DNA from: Ulva prolifera
Taxonomy: Eukaryota > Chlorophyta > Ulvophyceae > Ulvales > Ulvaceae
Length of the DNA stretch: 64,000 nt
Assembly: GCA_023078555.1 (NCBI GenBank)
Contig: CM041202.1
Location: forward strand, 4,274,022-4,338,021
Direction of reading: 5' to 3'
Part shown: positions 11,780 to 22,725 of the stretch, in pieces
Numbering within the stretch: position 1 is the stretch's first letter
How the letters are laid out: each line of letters opens with the position of its first letter
Notes under the pieces: generated by a model
Database searches by the model: none
Told to the model about the DNA's origin: nothing
What the model saw: only the letters and a program-made list of their open reading frames with translations
Made by a program: the position numbers and the translations under genes

Positions 11780-12987
11780 AAGCAATGACAGCACCAGCAC
11801 AAACAGTGATGTACTTGGGATACGAGTTCAACATCGCAAGCAGAACAGTCAAATTGCCACAGGTTAAGATGCAGCGACTGGTAGACAATCTCAGAACGGC
11901 CAGGCATACACGATCGGAGCAGTAATACCGCAGAATGGCAGGGCAGGTAGCAGCGGCTTCGCTTGCATTTCCTTTCACAGGCCTGATGATCCGCACCCTT
12001 GCATGGGAAAAGGAGATGTGGAAGCAGAACGGTGAAGACAGTGACAAGGTCCTCCATGAGCAGCTGATAGATTTCTTTTTGAACCACATGCAACAGCTGA
12101 ACGGAGGAGCCATGGACGCCCTCATCAGACCAGCAATGACTCTTGTGGTGGATACGAGTGAATCTGCAACGGGAGCGCACATACTAGAGAGCACGTGGAA
12201 GGCAGCAATTCCGAGTGCAAAGGAGCTTGAAAAGAAAGAAAACGGCCGCTGGTCCAGTACAGAAGCAGAGGTCATTGGAATTTTGAAAGCAATCAAAGAA
12301 GGGGTACGCTGCGGGGCCATCCCGGACGATGGCACCGGTGCTGTGCAGGTGATCTGCGACAACAAAGGTGCAGTGTCAGCCCTGGAAAACATGAGAGGAG
12401 GGAAAACTGTGTTCCCAGTGGTGGCACAGGTCCACTTGCTTGCAAGGGAACTAGGGCTAGTGATATCTTTCGCATGGCAGCGACGCAGCACCAAGGAGGT
12501 GGTGTTAGCAGACGCACTGTCAAAGATGGAGGACACCACGGACTGGCGACTCTCTCAAGGCGTATTCGTCGCACAAGTGCGCCAGTACGCACGAGAGTGG
12601 GTACACAAAGGCTTTTATCCGCCAGACGTGGACATGATGGCCAACCATGGAGCACACCAGGTCCAGAATTATGTATCAGCGGTCTGGGATGGTGTGTGCA
12701 TCGCACAAGATGCAATGGTGCAGAATTGGCGCCGTTGGCCGAAAGGACTGCCCAGAGCGGCCCAGCGAGAGAGGCCATGCATTTTTCTGTTTCCGCCTCG
12801 AGCAATGCTTACGATTGTACTATGGAAGATCAAGGTAGAGCAGCCGAGCGTCTGGCTGGTTTGCTCCAGATACTTGAGGAGAATAGATGAGAGGTATATT
12901 GGGCAACTGCCTGTAAGTGCGGTTTCAGCTGCAGTGCAGAGGCGTCCGACACATGGTGAAGCCCACAGCGGCAAATCCAGCCTATAA
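11780..12987 (+). other. DIRS RT end and RNase H region
   Basis: This region matches the RT connection and RNase H of DIRS-type elements: an acidic active-site context in VVDTSESATGAH, a glutamate in SSTEAEVIGI, a DNKGAV block and a closing ADALSK motif. After RNase H, a Trp-rich tail (PPDVDMMANHGAHQVQNY) resembles the segment that follows RNase H in DIRS pol, which often carries 'D.FA' type motifs. The role is cDNA synthesis and RNA removal. Confidence 0.7.
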
Positions 12988-13001
12988 AACAGGGGAGCAA
13001 T

Positions 13002-13027
13002 GGAATACACCCCTGCAGGTGTATTTC
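13002..13027. terminator. 26-bp palindrome between convergent DIRS genes
   Basis: GGAATACACC, CCTGCA and GGTGTATTTC form a near-perfect palindrome with 10-bp arms (one mismatch). It lies exactly between the end of the plus-strand RNase H region and the end of the minus-strand recombinase. It may mark convergent transcript ends, or be part of the element's recombination structure. Confidence 0.4.
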
Positions 13028-13159
13028 ATTACATGGGATAGTCTGTAGTCAATTAAGATGGAGCAGTCTGAACTCTGAGGAGGAAGACACCAGTTACAGC
13101 CCTCTGTAAACCGGTGCTCGAACAGCACGGGAGTGGAGATTACAGCAAGCACTGTCCAC

Positions 13160-14523
13160 CTACCGCAAGTGCCGGCCCCTGTCAGCATATTTCGTATAGG
13201 TCGACAAGCTCGTCATCCCTACACGTTGCATAGTAGCTGCGGGAAGTTCATCAGCGGCTCGCGCAGCTTGCACATGACCACGGCGAAAGCTATGCATCGT
13301 TTCACCATGGTCAAAACCATATTCACGAATATTGGCTCGCACGCGATTGGCAGCAGCCTGCGAGGTCAGCCGGACAGGCGGAGAGCGCTGGCTGAGGAAC
13401 ACCGGCCCTTCAGGAACCGCACGAAGTAGGCACCGCTGCCACTGATAGAGAGTCCGCAGACGCCGAACCGCGCAGAGGGCGGCTTCGTCATCCACATGAA
13501 TTTCTTGCGTGAGAGGTCACCGGAGATGTTCGGTCTTGGTTCGAGAAGAGGCCACGAGCAGATGGCCAGAAGGGCCAGGCAGTAGGGAATGTCAGCAGCC
13601 CAGGCAGTGGCTACGGGGGTCGGATGGCCATCAGGCCCCAGGAGATACATGTCCCCCCAGTTCACATGCAAAGCATCCTGACCGCGACGGCCACTGCGCC
13701 ACATGTATAGCATGTGCGTCAAGTCCCGCAGAAGCAGACCAGCACGTGAACGGTCATGCTGGCGCGCAGCAAATACCATGGTGGATTCCATGTTGCCCAC
13801 CAGGAGGCGCAGATCTACAAGCTGGATAGGTACCGCACTACGAGGCCGGGCCCCAGAAAGGAGCTGGCGGCGCTGGTACACGCGGAGAGCGGTTTGAACC
13901 ACCGTGGACCACGCAGGATTCCCGGTCGCGCCTTTGTCGCGCCAGTCATGAGCTCGGCCTCGCGATACAAAGCACTGTGACAGTGAGCTCATGTGACCTT
14001 GCAAAGTGGATCTGGCCACATCTGAGTCAGGCCCGCTGCGGCCGGTTAGGGTGGGCAAGAGATACTGTCGTATGTAGCAGCACACATCGTCGGGGCGGCA
14101 GGCTGTCCAGCCGTCCTCCACGCTGGGAAACATATGGCCAAGATAGGCGGAGAAAGACGCATGCGCGCGCTGATAATTGGAATGAGTGCGGGGATGACGG
14201 GAGAATTCCATCTCTTCAGCAACAAGGGTGACGCGCTCTGCACGCAACAGCCGCTCCCTCTCTGCCGCCGATACCGGCACGCCTGTGGTCGCCGAGTGAG
14301 CGGCGCCATATCGGAGCAATGTAAGATGTTCAAGAGCGTCGGCCTGCATGCGCAGGGCCCGATTCAGCCGTGTAGGACGCTCGGTGGAGATGCTGCCAGC
14401 AGCGGTAGGGTTGCACTGGGAGGGAGGGGCCTGGAAGAACCTTCCAGCGCGCCTCCCAAAAGCATTCTCACCAGCGACTACCATCAGCACTGTGTTGCAG
14501 TGTAGAATTACTCTGCACTTCAC
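13160..14523 (-). other. Tyrosine recombinase region of the DIRS-like element
   Basis: An N-terminal SAM-like core-binding region (HPRTHSNYQRAHASFSAYLG, then DDVCCYIRQYLLP) is followed by the catalytic domain. It shows RAGLLLRDLTHMLYMWRSG around the first Arg box, then HSFRRGHVQAA and the nucleophile region STYTKYAD near the 3' end. Such enzymes integrate a circular cDNA by strand exchange. The reading direction is opposite to the RT. An upstream segment (14462-14670) recurs at 58330-58555. Confidence 0.7.
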
Positions 14524-14944
14524 GACAGCATTGTTGACCAGTGGATCGCAGTTTCGCGAGGCACGTAAAAAAATCGCTGGTGATCGCTCTCAATTTGCTG
14601 CACCGAGTGCATAGCAACTTTCCGCATAAAGAATGGTGCAGCACACACATGTTCGGGGGTGATAGCACACGCACACGCAGAATAGCTGTTGGAGCTGGTG
14701 TGCAAGGAATGAGGCTCACATTCAAACAGCAGATCACATGAGGTATATGTGAAGCGCTGATCGGGCGTTTTTTGGAGGAGCTGCCTGTTGGCTATTTGCC
14801 CTCGAGGCTGCCAATTTCCACAACACAACCTCACTGAGAATGCACTTGGGAGTGTTGCAGGGGCGGGCTGAAAGTTGCAGTCAGCACAAAAACCGGAATT
14901 GCCATTTTTGGGGCTGTTACGGAGGTGCACTACACCACACATGG

Positions 14945-15118
14945 ATCACGTGTATGGTTCGTGTGGTGGTGTGTGGGAGTGTGGAGTGTGTGGGTGCTTG
15001 TTGTGCCTTGACGTTGGCTGTGGCTCTCCTGCTGCGTGCGCATTGCGTTTCTTGTGCTCTCCCTTTTGGTCCTGGCGGTGCTACCGGCCCCTCCGGCTTT
15101 TTCCTTTGTAACACATGG
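14945..15118 (+). repeat. 3' end fragment of the RLE-LINE family
   Basis: This matches, in reverse, 32008-32180, the 3' untranslated end of the large LINE below. Shared features are GTGGTGTGTGGGAGTGTGGA, CTCCTGCTGCGTGCGCATTG, the CCGGCCCCTCCGGC block and the tail TTTCCTTTGTAACACATGG. It is a heavily 5'-truncated copy, as is usual for LINE insertions primed at the target. Confidence 0.75.
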
Positions 15119-16324
15119 ATCACACCAGCCCAAAAATATTCACATGCAACTCCTAAAAGAGCCAGAAAAGCCACTGAGCTGATGGACCTGGGGGGCGGCA
15201 AGGTGGTCTGCCCTGCACCCGTCTGATCAGCTACACTAAAGTTGATCATGAACAGGCCAAATTGGCTCGCAAACAGGAGACCGAACTCGCTGCTCAAATC
15301 CCGAGGCACATGCGGCGTCATGGATCTGTGACGAGCGCCCAAACAATGAAATGCGTGTGTCCCGACCCGAATGGCATCATACCGACGAACCAAGCCGAAA
15401 ATTTACAGCATGGCTGTCCCTATAGCCGCGAAAACAACGGCTGAAAATTAAATAAACCCAAAAATGGGTCTGTCCCAGCGAATCCCACAACAACTCTTTA
15501 CATTATGTTACATAAATTTTATGTACGGTATGTGCATTGGATGCTTGTGGGGTGAGTAGAGCCAATACCTAGAGAGCCGTCAGGTCGAACAAAAGGCTAC
15601 TACTCACGGCAGGGATAGAACTACACAAATATGAACGCAGTGTAGAAATCAATGAATACTGTAAGAGATTGATACCGTATAACCACGAATTGTTGAGACC
15701 ACGTGCATAATTGTTGGTTGTCCAAATCTGGCCCCGCTAATTCTACGGGGCTGGTCCAAAATTTTCAAAACCTGTTTACACGCCGATCCAATCCATTCGT
15801 GGATTGCGCTTTGAGCGGCTATATGCCGCCATCCCAATCGAAATGTACGAACTGCATGTAACTACCGCTCCGCTCCTACACGTTTTGTGAGAGCGCCCCG
15901 GTATTGATGTCTTGTTGCAGGCCGCTTGGCGGGGTCCGTGTAGGCACGAGCAGAAACGCTGGTAGTATGATAAAACTCAATTAGACAATTTTGTAAGGCT
16001 TAATGTTAGTATATGTGTGTAGAAGGCAGTGTCTGTCGTACAAAGTTCCGGCCGTGTAGTGACACACCTGCGGTAATAGGTCAGCTACAGCAGCAGGCTA
16101 GCTGCAATGGTGATAGACGAAGGCAGTATGGGAAGTGAGCTGAAGAATATGTCGCTGATACTGACACTTCTTGATGCGGAGGCAGTGCAGCGGCCGCAAC
16201 AGTACATGAAGCTAACAAGTCATGAGACAGAAGTCGCGGCCAACCAAGCGAGAACTCGAGGGAAATGATGCATCGGTGAAGAATTTTTTTCTTTGTCGCA
16301 TCAACATTTGCATACAAACAGTAA
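15119..16324. other. 1.2 kb with no recognisable feature
   Basis: Only short frames in all directions. The stretch is AT-richer than its neighbours. I see no domain, tRNA or end-repeat. Confidence 0.4.
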
Positions 16325-16476
16325 ATATAACGGCGGGGGATCCTCGCAGGATCTCCCTCACTGCTCCGGGACAATCCAACAAGCGGCTATCCTGTGCGCT
16401 CGATCCGCATATCGATCCGTGCATGGGAGCACCTGTCACCACGCTGCTGCCGGCAGGCTCATGCATTGTGACAAGG
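16325..16476 (+). repeat. Dispersed repeat R-a, copy 2 (partial)
   Basis: Matches the middle and end of R-a at 2276-2500 (GGCGGGGGATC, GGGACAATCC, GTGCATGGGAGCACCTGTCA, CTCATGCATTGTGACA). Together with copy 3 in reverse (16990-17220) it forms an inverted pair around a LINE fragment. Confidence 0.65.
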
Positions 16477-16639
16477 ACAGCCCAAAGCAAGGATGCGCCT
16501 GAGCACATAGTCCAAGTGTCTTGCTGTGATCAACGCAATTACATTTGGTCGATTGGGGTGCTCCTGTTCCAGTCATTCCATTGTGTGCATAATTGTTACC
16601 CTTGTCTTTCTCTCTTGTCGTTTTCTGTACGCTCCTCGG

Positions 16640-16990
16640 GTGCCTAGCTCCCGGCGCTACCCGATCAGTCAACAACGGCACAAAAGCATATGCATCAGGG
16701 TCGCACGCACGATATGCATTGCGATTCTGCACGTCCCGCACCACGGCAGCAGACCCGTCCTCCCGAGCGGCCCTGCTGCAGTAGGCACCAACACAAGGGT
16801 TGACAACCGATACATCCCCTATGCACAAAGGGTAATCAGGCGGCACAAACATGATGTCCCCCGCCTTCTCACGAGCCATCATCATGAGCACTTCCTCCCG
16901 CCCCTTCGCCTGCGCGGCAGCGGCCTGCACCCAGGCCCTGCCGCACCCAAGCCACCTTGCACCACCACCGCCGCCGCCGCAGCGTGCACG
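16640..16990 (-). pseudogene. RLE-LINE endonuclease fragment
   Basis: On the minus strand the frame reads AREKAGDIMFVPP, IGDVSVVNPCVGAY, REDGSAAVVRDVQN and DPDAYAFVPL. This matches the end of the restriction-like endonuclease in the LINE at 32.0-36.2 kb (RGDILAFFPGSPVIGDVCV, KYGRSGVGGLSLVPLSHETY) and the fragment at 48.1-48.3 kb. The PD..(about 12)..D layout of that nuclease is kept as GDI..GDV. It is an isolated piece, cut on both sides by repeat R-a sequence. Confidence 0.65.
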
Positions 16991-17220
16991 GCGTTTGTCA
17001 CAATGCATGAGCCTGCGGGCAGCAGTGTGGTGACAGGTGCACCCATGCACGATCGATCCGCGGATCCAATGCAAGGGTAAGCCGCTAGAGGGATTGTCCC
17101 GGTGTAGCGAGGGAGACCCTGGTGTGGATCTCCCGCCGTAATCTTGACCTGTGGGTGTGCATATATGGATGTGCACACTGTGATCTGTAACCTTATCTCA
17201 TTACTGTTTTACGGTATTAG
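16990..17220 (-). repeat. Dispersed repeat R-a, copy 3
   Basis: Reverse-complement match to 2276-2500 over nearly the full length, from the CATTGTGACAAACGCC end to GGTTACAGATCACAG. It is followed directly by the leader of the plus-strand Copia copy, the same order as in copy 1. Confidence 0.7.
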
Positions 17221-19030
17221 CACTCTCCTCCTAGCATCTCTTGGTTCTACCTATGCGCACAAAATGTACGGGATGCTGGCTACCTGACCTGACGTGCTTG
17301 AGGACGGCACGTCTAACCTGCATAAGATAGCGTTTCTGACATGGTATCGGTGATAGTTTGCATTCTGTCTGATATGATCTTGTTCAGGAAGCCGTTGGCC
17401 AAAGTCTGCTTGCCGTGTCTATGGTAGACACGGCAAGCATTGCATTGTTCTGCCGGCGCTCAGGTTGCGGCGAAAAGCGCATGCATCATTAAGCTTTCTC
17501 GTAGCATATTATTGTTAGACACAATTCGAGATGCTTGTTTTTTAATGATCAACGCTTGGAAAGCGAATGTGTTCGCTTACTTCAAACCTCTCGGCTTGCG
17601 AGCCACGGATCGGTTAGTTGCTGCGCGCGACAAAGAATCGTCTATCCTATTGCAGGATGTCTAACGTCGATCTCCCTAACCTTCTGCGTGAGGAAGGAGA
17701 AGGCGAGGCTGACGAGCAGCCACTCGTCGGCAGGGACGCTGACCAGCAACTCCCCGACGACGAACAACCCGCGGACATGTTGCTTCGCGGTGGACGAGTT
17801 GTCCGACCATGATACTCTTCCTAATATGGGCAGAGCAGTTAGGAGGTGCAACCTCATTCCAATGTTGTGAACAGTGCTAATAACACTGAATCATTCATCA
17901 CACTTGAGACTCTGGTTAAAGCACTGCGTGCATCCCGTGGTCGCAGCGAACCTGACCTGACAAAAGGCAAGCTGCCTGAGTGGAACACAAAGACTGAAAG
18001 TTTCGTTGCATACAAATAGAAAGTCGTTTTGTGGCTAGGTCAGTTCGATTTAGATCAGATGTTGCAACACGCGCCCTCCGCGGACGAACTGCGTGTCCAT
18101 GCCATAGCGAGGACACAGATCATGATGTCTTTGCCTGACTCTGATTGGACGACTACCTACCGCATGTCGCATTTGTGCGAGGCATGGGCCTATTTGACTG
18201 CAAAGTATATATATCATACTTTTATATATCGGCCTAGCACCAAAGCTGATATCCACAGATTGTGGAGTCGCTCCAACTCGTTGTCACAAGGAAATAGAGA
18301 CGTTGGGCCTTACTGTGGTGATGTGATGAGTGTCTACATTCAAGTGGAAACACTGGGTGCTGATGTGGGCCTGAGATGGCTAAGAATGAAACTGGTAGAA
18401 GTGGGGGAGGAGTTCAATGCCGTGAGCGGTGATCTCCTTCACTCAACCCCGCACGTCATAAGTGCACGTTTGACAGAGCATTCCGATCTGTTCAAACAAC
18501 AGCGGCTCCATGCTAAGTCTGGTGCGCCTGCAGGCAAACCATGTCATGGCTGGCGCAAGCAGCCTCGTGGAGGCAGTCCTGCAGTTGCCGCCCTCGCGGC
18601 TGGCCGGGTCTCTCGCGAGGAGACCCGGACCTACTTCTTCTTCAAGAGGAAAGGACACTTGCGTACGAACTGCCCCCTGCGCCAACAGGCTGCGGCCAAA
18701 GATGTATGTGTTGAAATGCCTGAAGAATTCCCGGCTCACGATGCGTCGAAGCCGTGCAATTTCAGCATAGACAGTGGTTCCGATATTCCTATTGTCGGCA
18801 ATGGTGAAATGTTCATTGAATATGGTCCGTGGTAGAGACCTGCCAATCCCGTGTGACCAGGCAAACTCCCCATGATGGGCAAGCGAAGGATTCTGGTGAT
18901 CCTGGGTGATCCCCTTATATTGATGTGCATGGGAACAAGCATCCTTTGGATGTGGAGATTCCCGGTGTGTATTATGCTCTTGAGTGTCCGTACAAAATAT
19001 TGAGCACTTTGGGTCTTCGCCACGAGTAAA
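16990..19030 (+). mobile_element. Ty1/Copia fossil, LTR-like region, gag and protease
   Basis: Second copy of the family seen at 1-2500, in the opposite direction. LTR/leader-like sequence runs from about 16990 to 17650. Gag follows: KLPEWNTKTESFVAY near 17.98 kb, YRMSHLCEAWAYLTAKY near 18.17 kb, and a zinc-knuckle-like FFFKRKGHLRTNCPLRQ near 18.65 kb. A retropepsin-like site, SIDSGSDIPIVGNGEM, lies near 18.77 kb, with the protease end (NKHPLDVEIPGVYYALECPY) near 18.95 kb. No RT follows. It is broken, with several breaks, and old. Confidence 0.75.
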
Positions 19031-19140
19031 TGTATTTAGACACGCGTAGGAGTGTTGTTGTGGGATATCCATATCTGGGGATCCAAGAATATAGGCGACT
19101 AAATCAAGGGAGGAGTCATCTAACAAAGGACTCGTTGCTT

Positions 19141-19215
19141 CAGGTGAGCCCCCAGTGGTTAGAGCATGTCGTGTGTACCTCTAGAGGTCACCAATTCAAT
19201 TCTTACTTTCATTTC
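19141..19215 (+). other. tRNA-like sequence (SINE head or tRNA pseudogene)
   Basis: The order AGTGGTTAGAGCATGTCG, then AGGTCACCAATTCAATTCTT, resembles a tRNA with a good A box (TGGTTAGAGCA) and a B box-like segment (ATTCAATTCTT) about 35 bases on. The anticodon stem does not pair well and the acceptor stem is not obvious. A SINE head or a decayed tRNA gene fits better than a working tRNA. Confidence 0.35.
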
Positions 19216-19671
19216 TGCCGCGCGACTTTCGCGGCGACAAGGTATGTTTCCCTCCACGCCATCATGCACAGTCAGCATGCTTACCAGCTCAGGCTCGCGC
19301 ATTGACCCCTGTGCACACTCGATGAGACTAACCAGCGTCTTGACAAGTGTGTTGTATGTCCCAAGTCACTGGTACCGAGGATGCTTCCAAGTACAAGGAG
19401 TTCGAAGAGGACGGGCACCGTTTCTTTGCATTTAAAATGTGCACTGAAAAGCAACCTGTTCTGAAAGGCCATCCTGTCAATAGGGAGTTGGTATGGTCCA
19501 ACCAGCGCAGTCCAACGTCTGTTGTTGAGGACCATGCTAAGTTGTGTCATGTGGCTGCTGCGGCAATCGACCTGGCGCGTCCCAATGCTGGAGGAGCTTA
19601 GGTCCCACATGATGCATACTTGTTGGAACCTGCTTTCTCAGCTTTGTCTTTTCATCAGTCAACGTGGGTGT
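19216..19671. other. Unassigned stretch between Copia remains
   Basis: An open frame at 19347-19601 (+) reads EDASKYKEFEEDGHRFFAFK and so on, with no family I recognise. It sits between two Copia pieces and may be decayed Copia sequence. Confidence 0.25.
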
Positions 19672-19841
19672 TATAATCAAGGACCTATGCGCATTATCAG
19701 TCAAGCTATCTAGTGGGTTGCAGAGCCGTTGCATGTGGAGCACTCAGGTCGTACGTCGGCAATGCACAGATCAGGGGATGTACTGAAATGCAGTGAGGCA
19801 ATACAGGAACCACGTAAGACTGTAAGAGAATGGTTACAGTA
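19672..19841 (-). repeat. Copia LTR fragment
   Basis: About 170 bp matches 63101-63265 (shared CAAGGAYCTATGCGCA, AGCCGTTRCATGTGGAGCAC, GTAAGACTGTAAGAGAAT). Read on the minus strand it begins TGTAACCATTCTC, as an LTR should, and it lies downstream of the minus-strand Copia pol at 20.06-21.89 kb. It is therefore probably that element's 3' LTR. Confidence 0.55.
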
Positions 19842-20059
19842 GACTTGGAGGCACATGCCTATATGCCACCAATCAATCAAGTCTACGGCGGTCTTAATCA
19901 CAGTGACCGCACACAAACCTCACATGGATTGTGCTGGATTATGCTCATGCATATGATCATGCATATGTCCTAACATAACAGGGGTTGGGCCCGTGGCCAC
20001 CACACTCATGTGCGTACTTGCACGTCATGCATTGTGTCCCAGGATGGACCTCATTTATG

Positions 20060-21888
20060 ACACTCCCCTAGAGACTAATCAGGACTGGCATCAGACGAAG
20101 TCTCTTCCAAACATCCTTCAATGCAGGACATGGTAACACCGTTGTGAAGACATGAACAAGCTGGTCTTTGGCCCCTACCCATTGCACTTGAATCCCGTGT
20201 GCCTCTACAAATTCACGGACCCTTAGGTGCCGCACTCGAATGTGTTTAGACCTATCACTAGAGATTGGGTTGTTGGCTAGGATATTCGCACTTTTATTGT
20301 CTCCCCAAAGCACAGGTTTTTCTGGACGAAGATGCAGGTCTAACAACAACTGTTTAGCCCAAATCAACTCGTTTGCTGCACTACTCATAGCGATCAGCTC
20401 GGCCTCAGTTGTATCACCAGTAGTGATAGGCTGTCGCTTCGACCTCCAAAATACTGTGTTGCTATAGACCCTTATGACTACGCCACTCACACTTTTCAGG
20501 CCTTTGTCATTCGCGAAATGAGCATCCGAATAGCCTTCCCGCAAACAGCTCTTTGATGAGCCCTCAAACACTAGATCTAAATCCTTCGTGGACTACAGGA
20601 ATCTCAGTATATGTTGCACCGCTGGCCAATGCTCCTTTAAATTGCACCCCATATGTTTGGCCAAAACATTGCAAGCATAAGAAATATCAGGCCGCATAAC
20701 TACAGCAATATATTGGATGCCTCCTACAACACTCATGAATCTAGCGTGCTCAGCCTGTTCTGCTATCTCAAGTTTGGGATGATCCTTAGCGCTCCTCAAA
20801 TGTTGCCTTGGCACTTGCGGAGTCGGACTAGGTCTGCAGTCTGCCATGCTGAATTCTTCAGCAAGTTCACTACTTTCTGTTGTTGAGATAGAGAGATGAT
20901 CTTCTGCTTCCTATCCGTAGTGATTGAGGCACCTAGTGCCCACGACAAGTCACCGAGGTCTCGCCACGCTTAGGTATCTTCGCCATTTAGGTCTCGCCAC
21001 GCTTTGCTTGTGCCGTGATCTCTTCTTCCGTCATAAGCTTATCACCTTTAGCTGGAGAAGGCTTGTTACTCACACCTTCGATTTCACTGCGAGCACTCTA
21101 CTTCTATTAGCTCTGCTGAGATTTTCAATCGCATTGGACAAAGTCTTCTTTAGGACCTTTTTCTTTTCACGAGTCATCAAAGCAGTGCTAGGCACAAGAT
21201 TAGTGCAATGGTTGACACACATCGCCCCCTCCGGCCGTAGCCGGCGGGGTAGATCGGTGGGGAGAATTGCAGCACGCATTTTGTCAGAGGTGACACCACA
21301 CGTACGCTCTGCAATACCATTGCCCTCATGGTGTCCAGGAGCACATGTTTCCCACGATATCCCGTTCTCTGAGAAATAATCTTGGATATTGTGACCCTCA
21401 AACTCTCCGCCACGATCTCCGTGTACACCCATGACTCTAGGTGTGATCTTAATGCCCTCATCATCAACGAACTCATGCGGAAGAACACTAGTCCGTATGT
21501 GCTCAATAATTTCAACTAGCAGCTGTGGCACTCTAGACTTCGCATCCATTGGACAAGCAAAACTGTAACGTGAATGCTCATCGACGACTATGAGAATGTA
21601 CCGTGCTTTTCCTACCCGTACAGGCAAAATGGGACCCATAACATCAACATGCAGTCATGCACCGGACCATTGGGCCTGATCATGTTCTACATTTGTGCCA
21701 TGCTGATTACTAGAGCCGGAACCATGGGAGGCTAGGTGACAACCGTGGCAGCGACCTAGATTCTCCTTCACCACATCAGATTTAATTCCTAGACCCTGAT
21801 ACACCTCAGCTTTGGACATCATTTGCAGAATGGATGTTCCCGTTTGCAGACTCAAATGTGTCAAAAATGTCGTGTTCAGCTTGGCAGA
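20060..21888 (-). mobile_element. Ty1/Copia pol fossil (integrase, RT end, RNase H)
   Basis: Minus strand, in order. Integrase zinc region (near 21.75 kb, GRCHGCHLASHG). Integrase core (21.64-21.1 kb: YILIVVDEHSRYSF, GVHGDRGGEFEG, HHEGNGIAER). RT end near 20.8-20.6 kb (FMSVVGGIQYIAVVMRPDIS). RNase H near 20.5-20.1 kb (GYSDAHFANDKGLKSVSG, TTEAELIAMSSAANE, LWGDNKSAN). The middle of RT is not present. It is broken, with several breaks. Its upstream end stops abruptly where chromovirus copy A begins. Confidence 0.8.
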
Positions 21889-22683
21889 TCTTAAATTGTG
21901 GCTGACAGAGCCTGAGATGAGTGTAAGCAAGGCTGCGCACGTAATTCGTGGGCAGCTCTGGGTAGCTGTACAGATATTATCGTGCATGCCAAGCCTGGAG
22001 CCCTCCGGGCAGACCCTGTGTAATAGCGGTAATGCACACAGTAAGACGTAATGTGTGCAGTAACGATTCGGCTAGCCGCATAAAGCCATAATAAGCCTAT
22101 GACGGGACACATTGTGCCAGGAGAAGGCTGTACACAGCGCTGATGCAGTGCACGTAAGGCTGTTGGACGCGTGCAGTCACACGTGGCGAGTGCAGGCATT
22201 TAAGCCCACTGAGTGTACGTGTGATCACACTGTGTACAACTCGATCGGCAATTCGAAAGCTATGCTCACAACACCTCCCCCCTAACCAGAGGAGCGAAGC
22301 TCCGGAAGCGAAGCACGCAAATGGTGGCAGAATACCACATCACAAGCGCAGCAACGCCATGAACACGACAGTGCCACTGGCGAGAAGCACACAACGCAAG
22401 GGCGTAAACACGGTAAGGGCCCACGAGGTGGGGGCGAGACCGGGGCTTTGTAACAAGAGCCGGTGCCGCGTCTGCCCAGCAAACGGGTTACATAAGGTCC
22501 GAGAAGGACATCACTAGATCATCCAGATAATGGCCCAACAGACGGCCGTGTGAGTGGGTGACCAGCTCAATGAATTCATGCAAGCTACGCTCACGGGCGC
22601 GGGCGGCAGCAACAGCAGACCGCTCAGCCCGCACAATAGCGACAAGCTTGGCCCTAAATTTATCCCCGCTAAACGCCGGAGGT

Positions 22684-22725
<42 letters not shown>

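Larger units (their letters stand above)
11600..14940. mobile_element. DIRS-like retroelement with convergent tyrosine recombinase
   Basis: On the plus strand, about 11.78-12.98 kb encodes the end of an RT and the RNase H of DIRS type (YLGYEFNIASRTVKLPQ, VVDTSESATGAHI, VICDNKGAVSALE, ADALSKMED). On the minus strand, about 14.5 down to 13.16 kb encodes a tyrosine recombinase whose C-terminal motifs include HSFRRGH (the H-x2-R box) and a Tyr in STYTKYAD. No DDE integrase is present. The two gene blocks converge near 13.0 kb. As I recall, Volvox Kangaroo elements belong to this group and also carry a reversed recombinase. The front of the RT is missing or unrecognised, and the element is broken, with a few breaks. 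Confidence 0.75.

Noticed and set aside
16436-17176. 246-codon minus-strand frame as a gene
   Set aside because: It runs through repeat R-a, a LINE endonuclease fragment and R-a again, so it is a mosaic frame.
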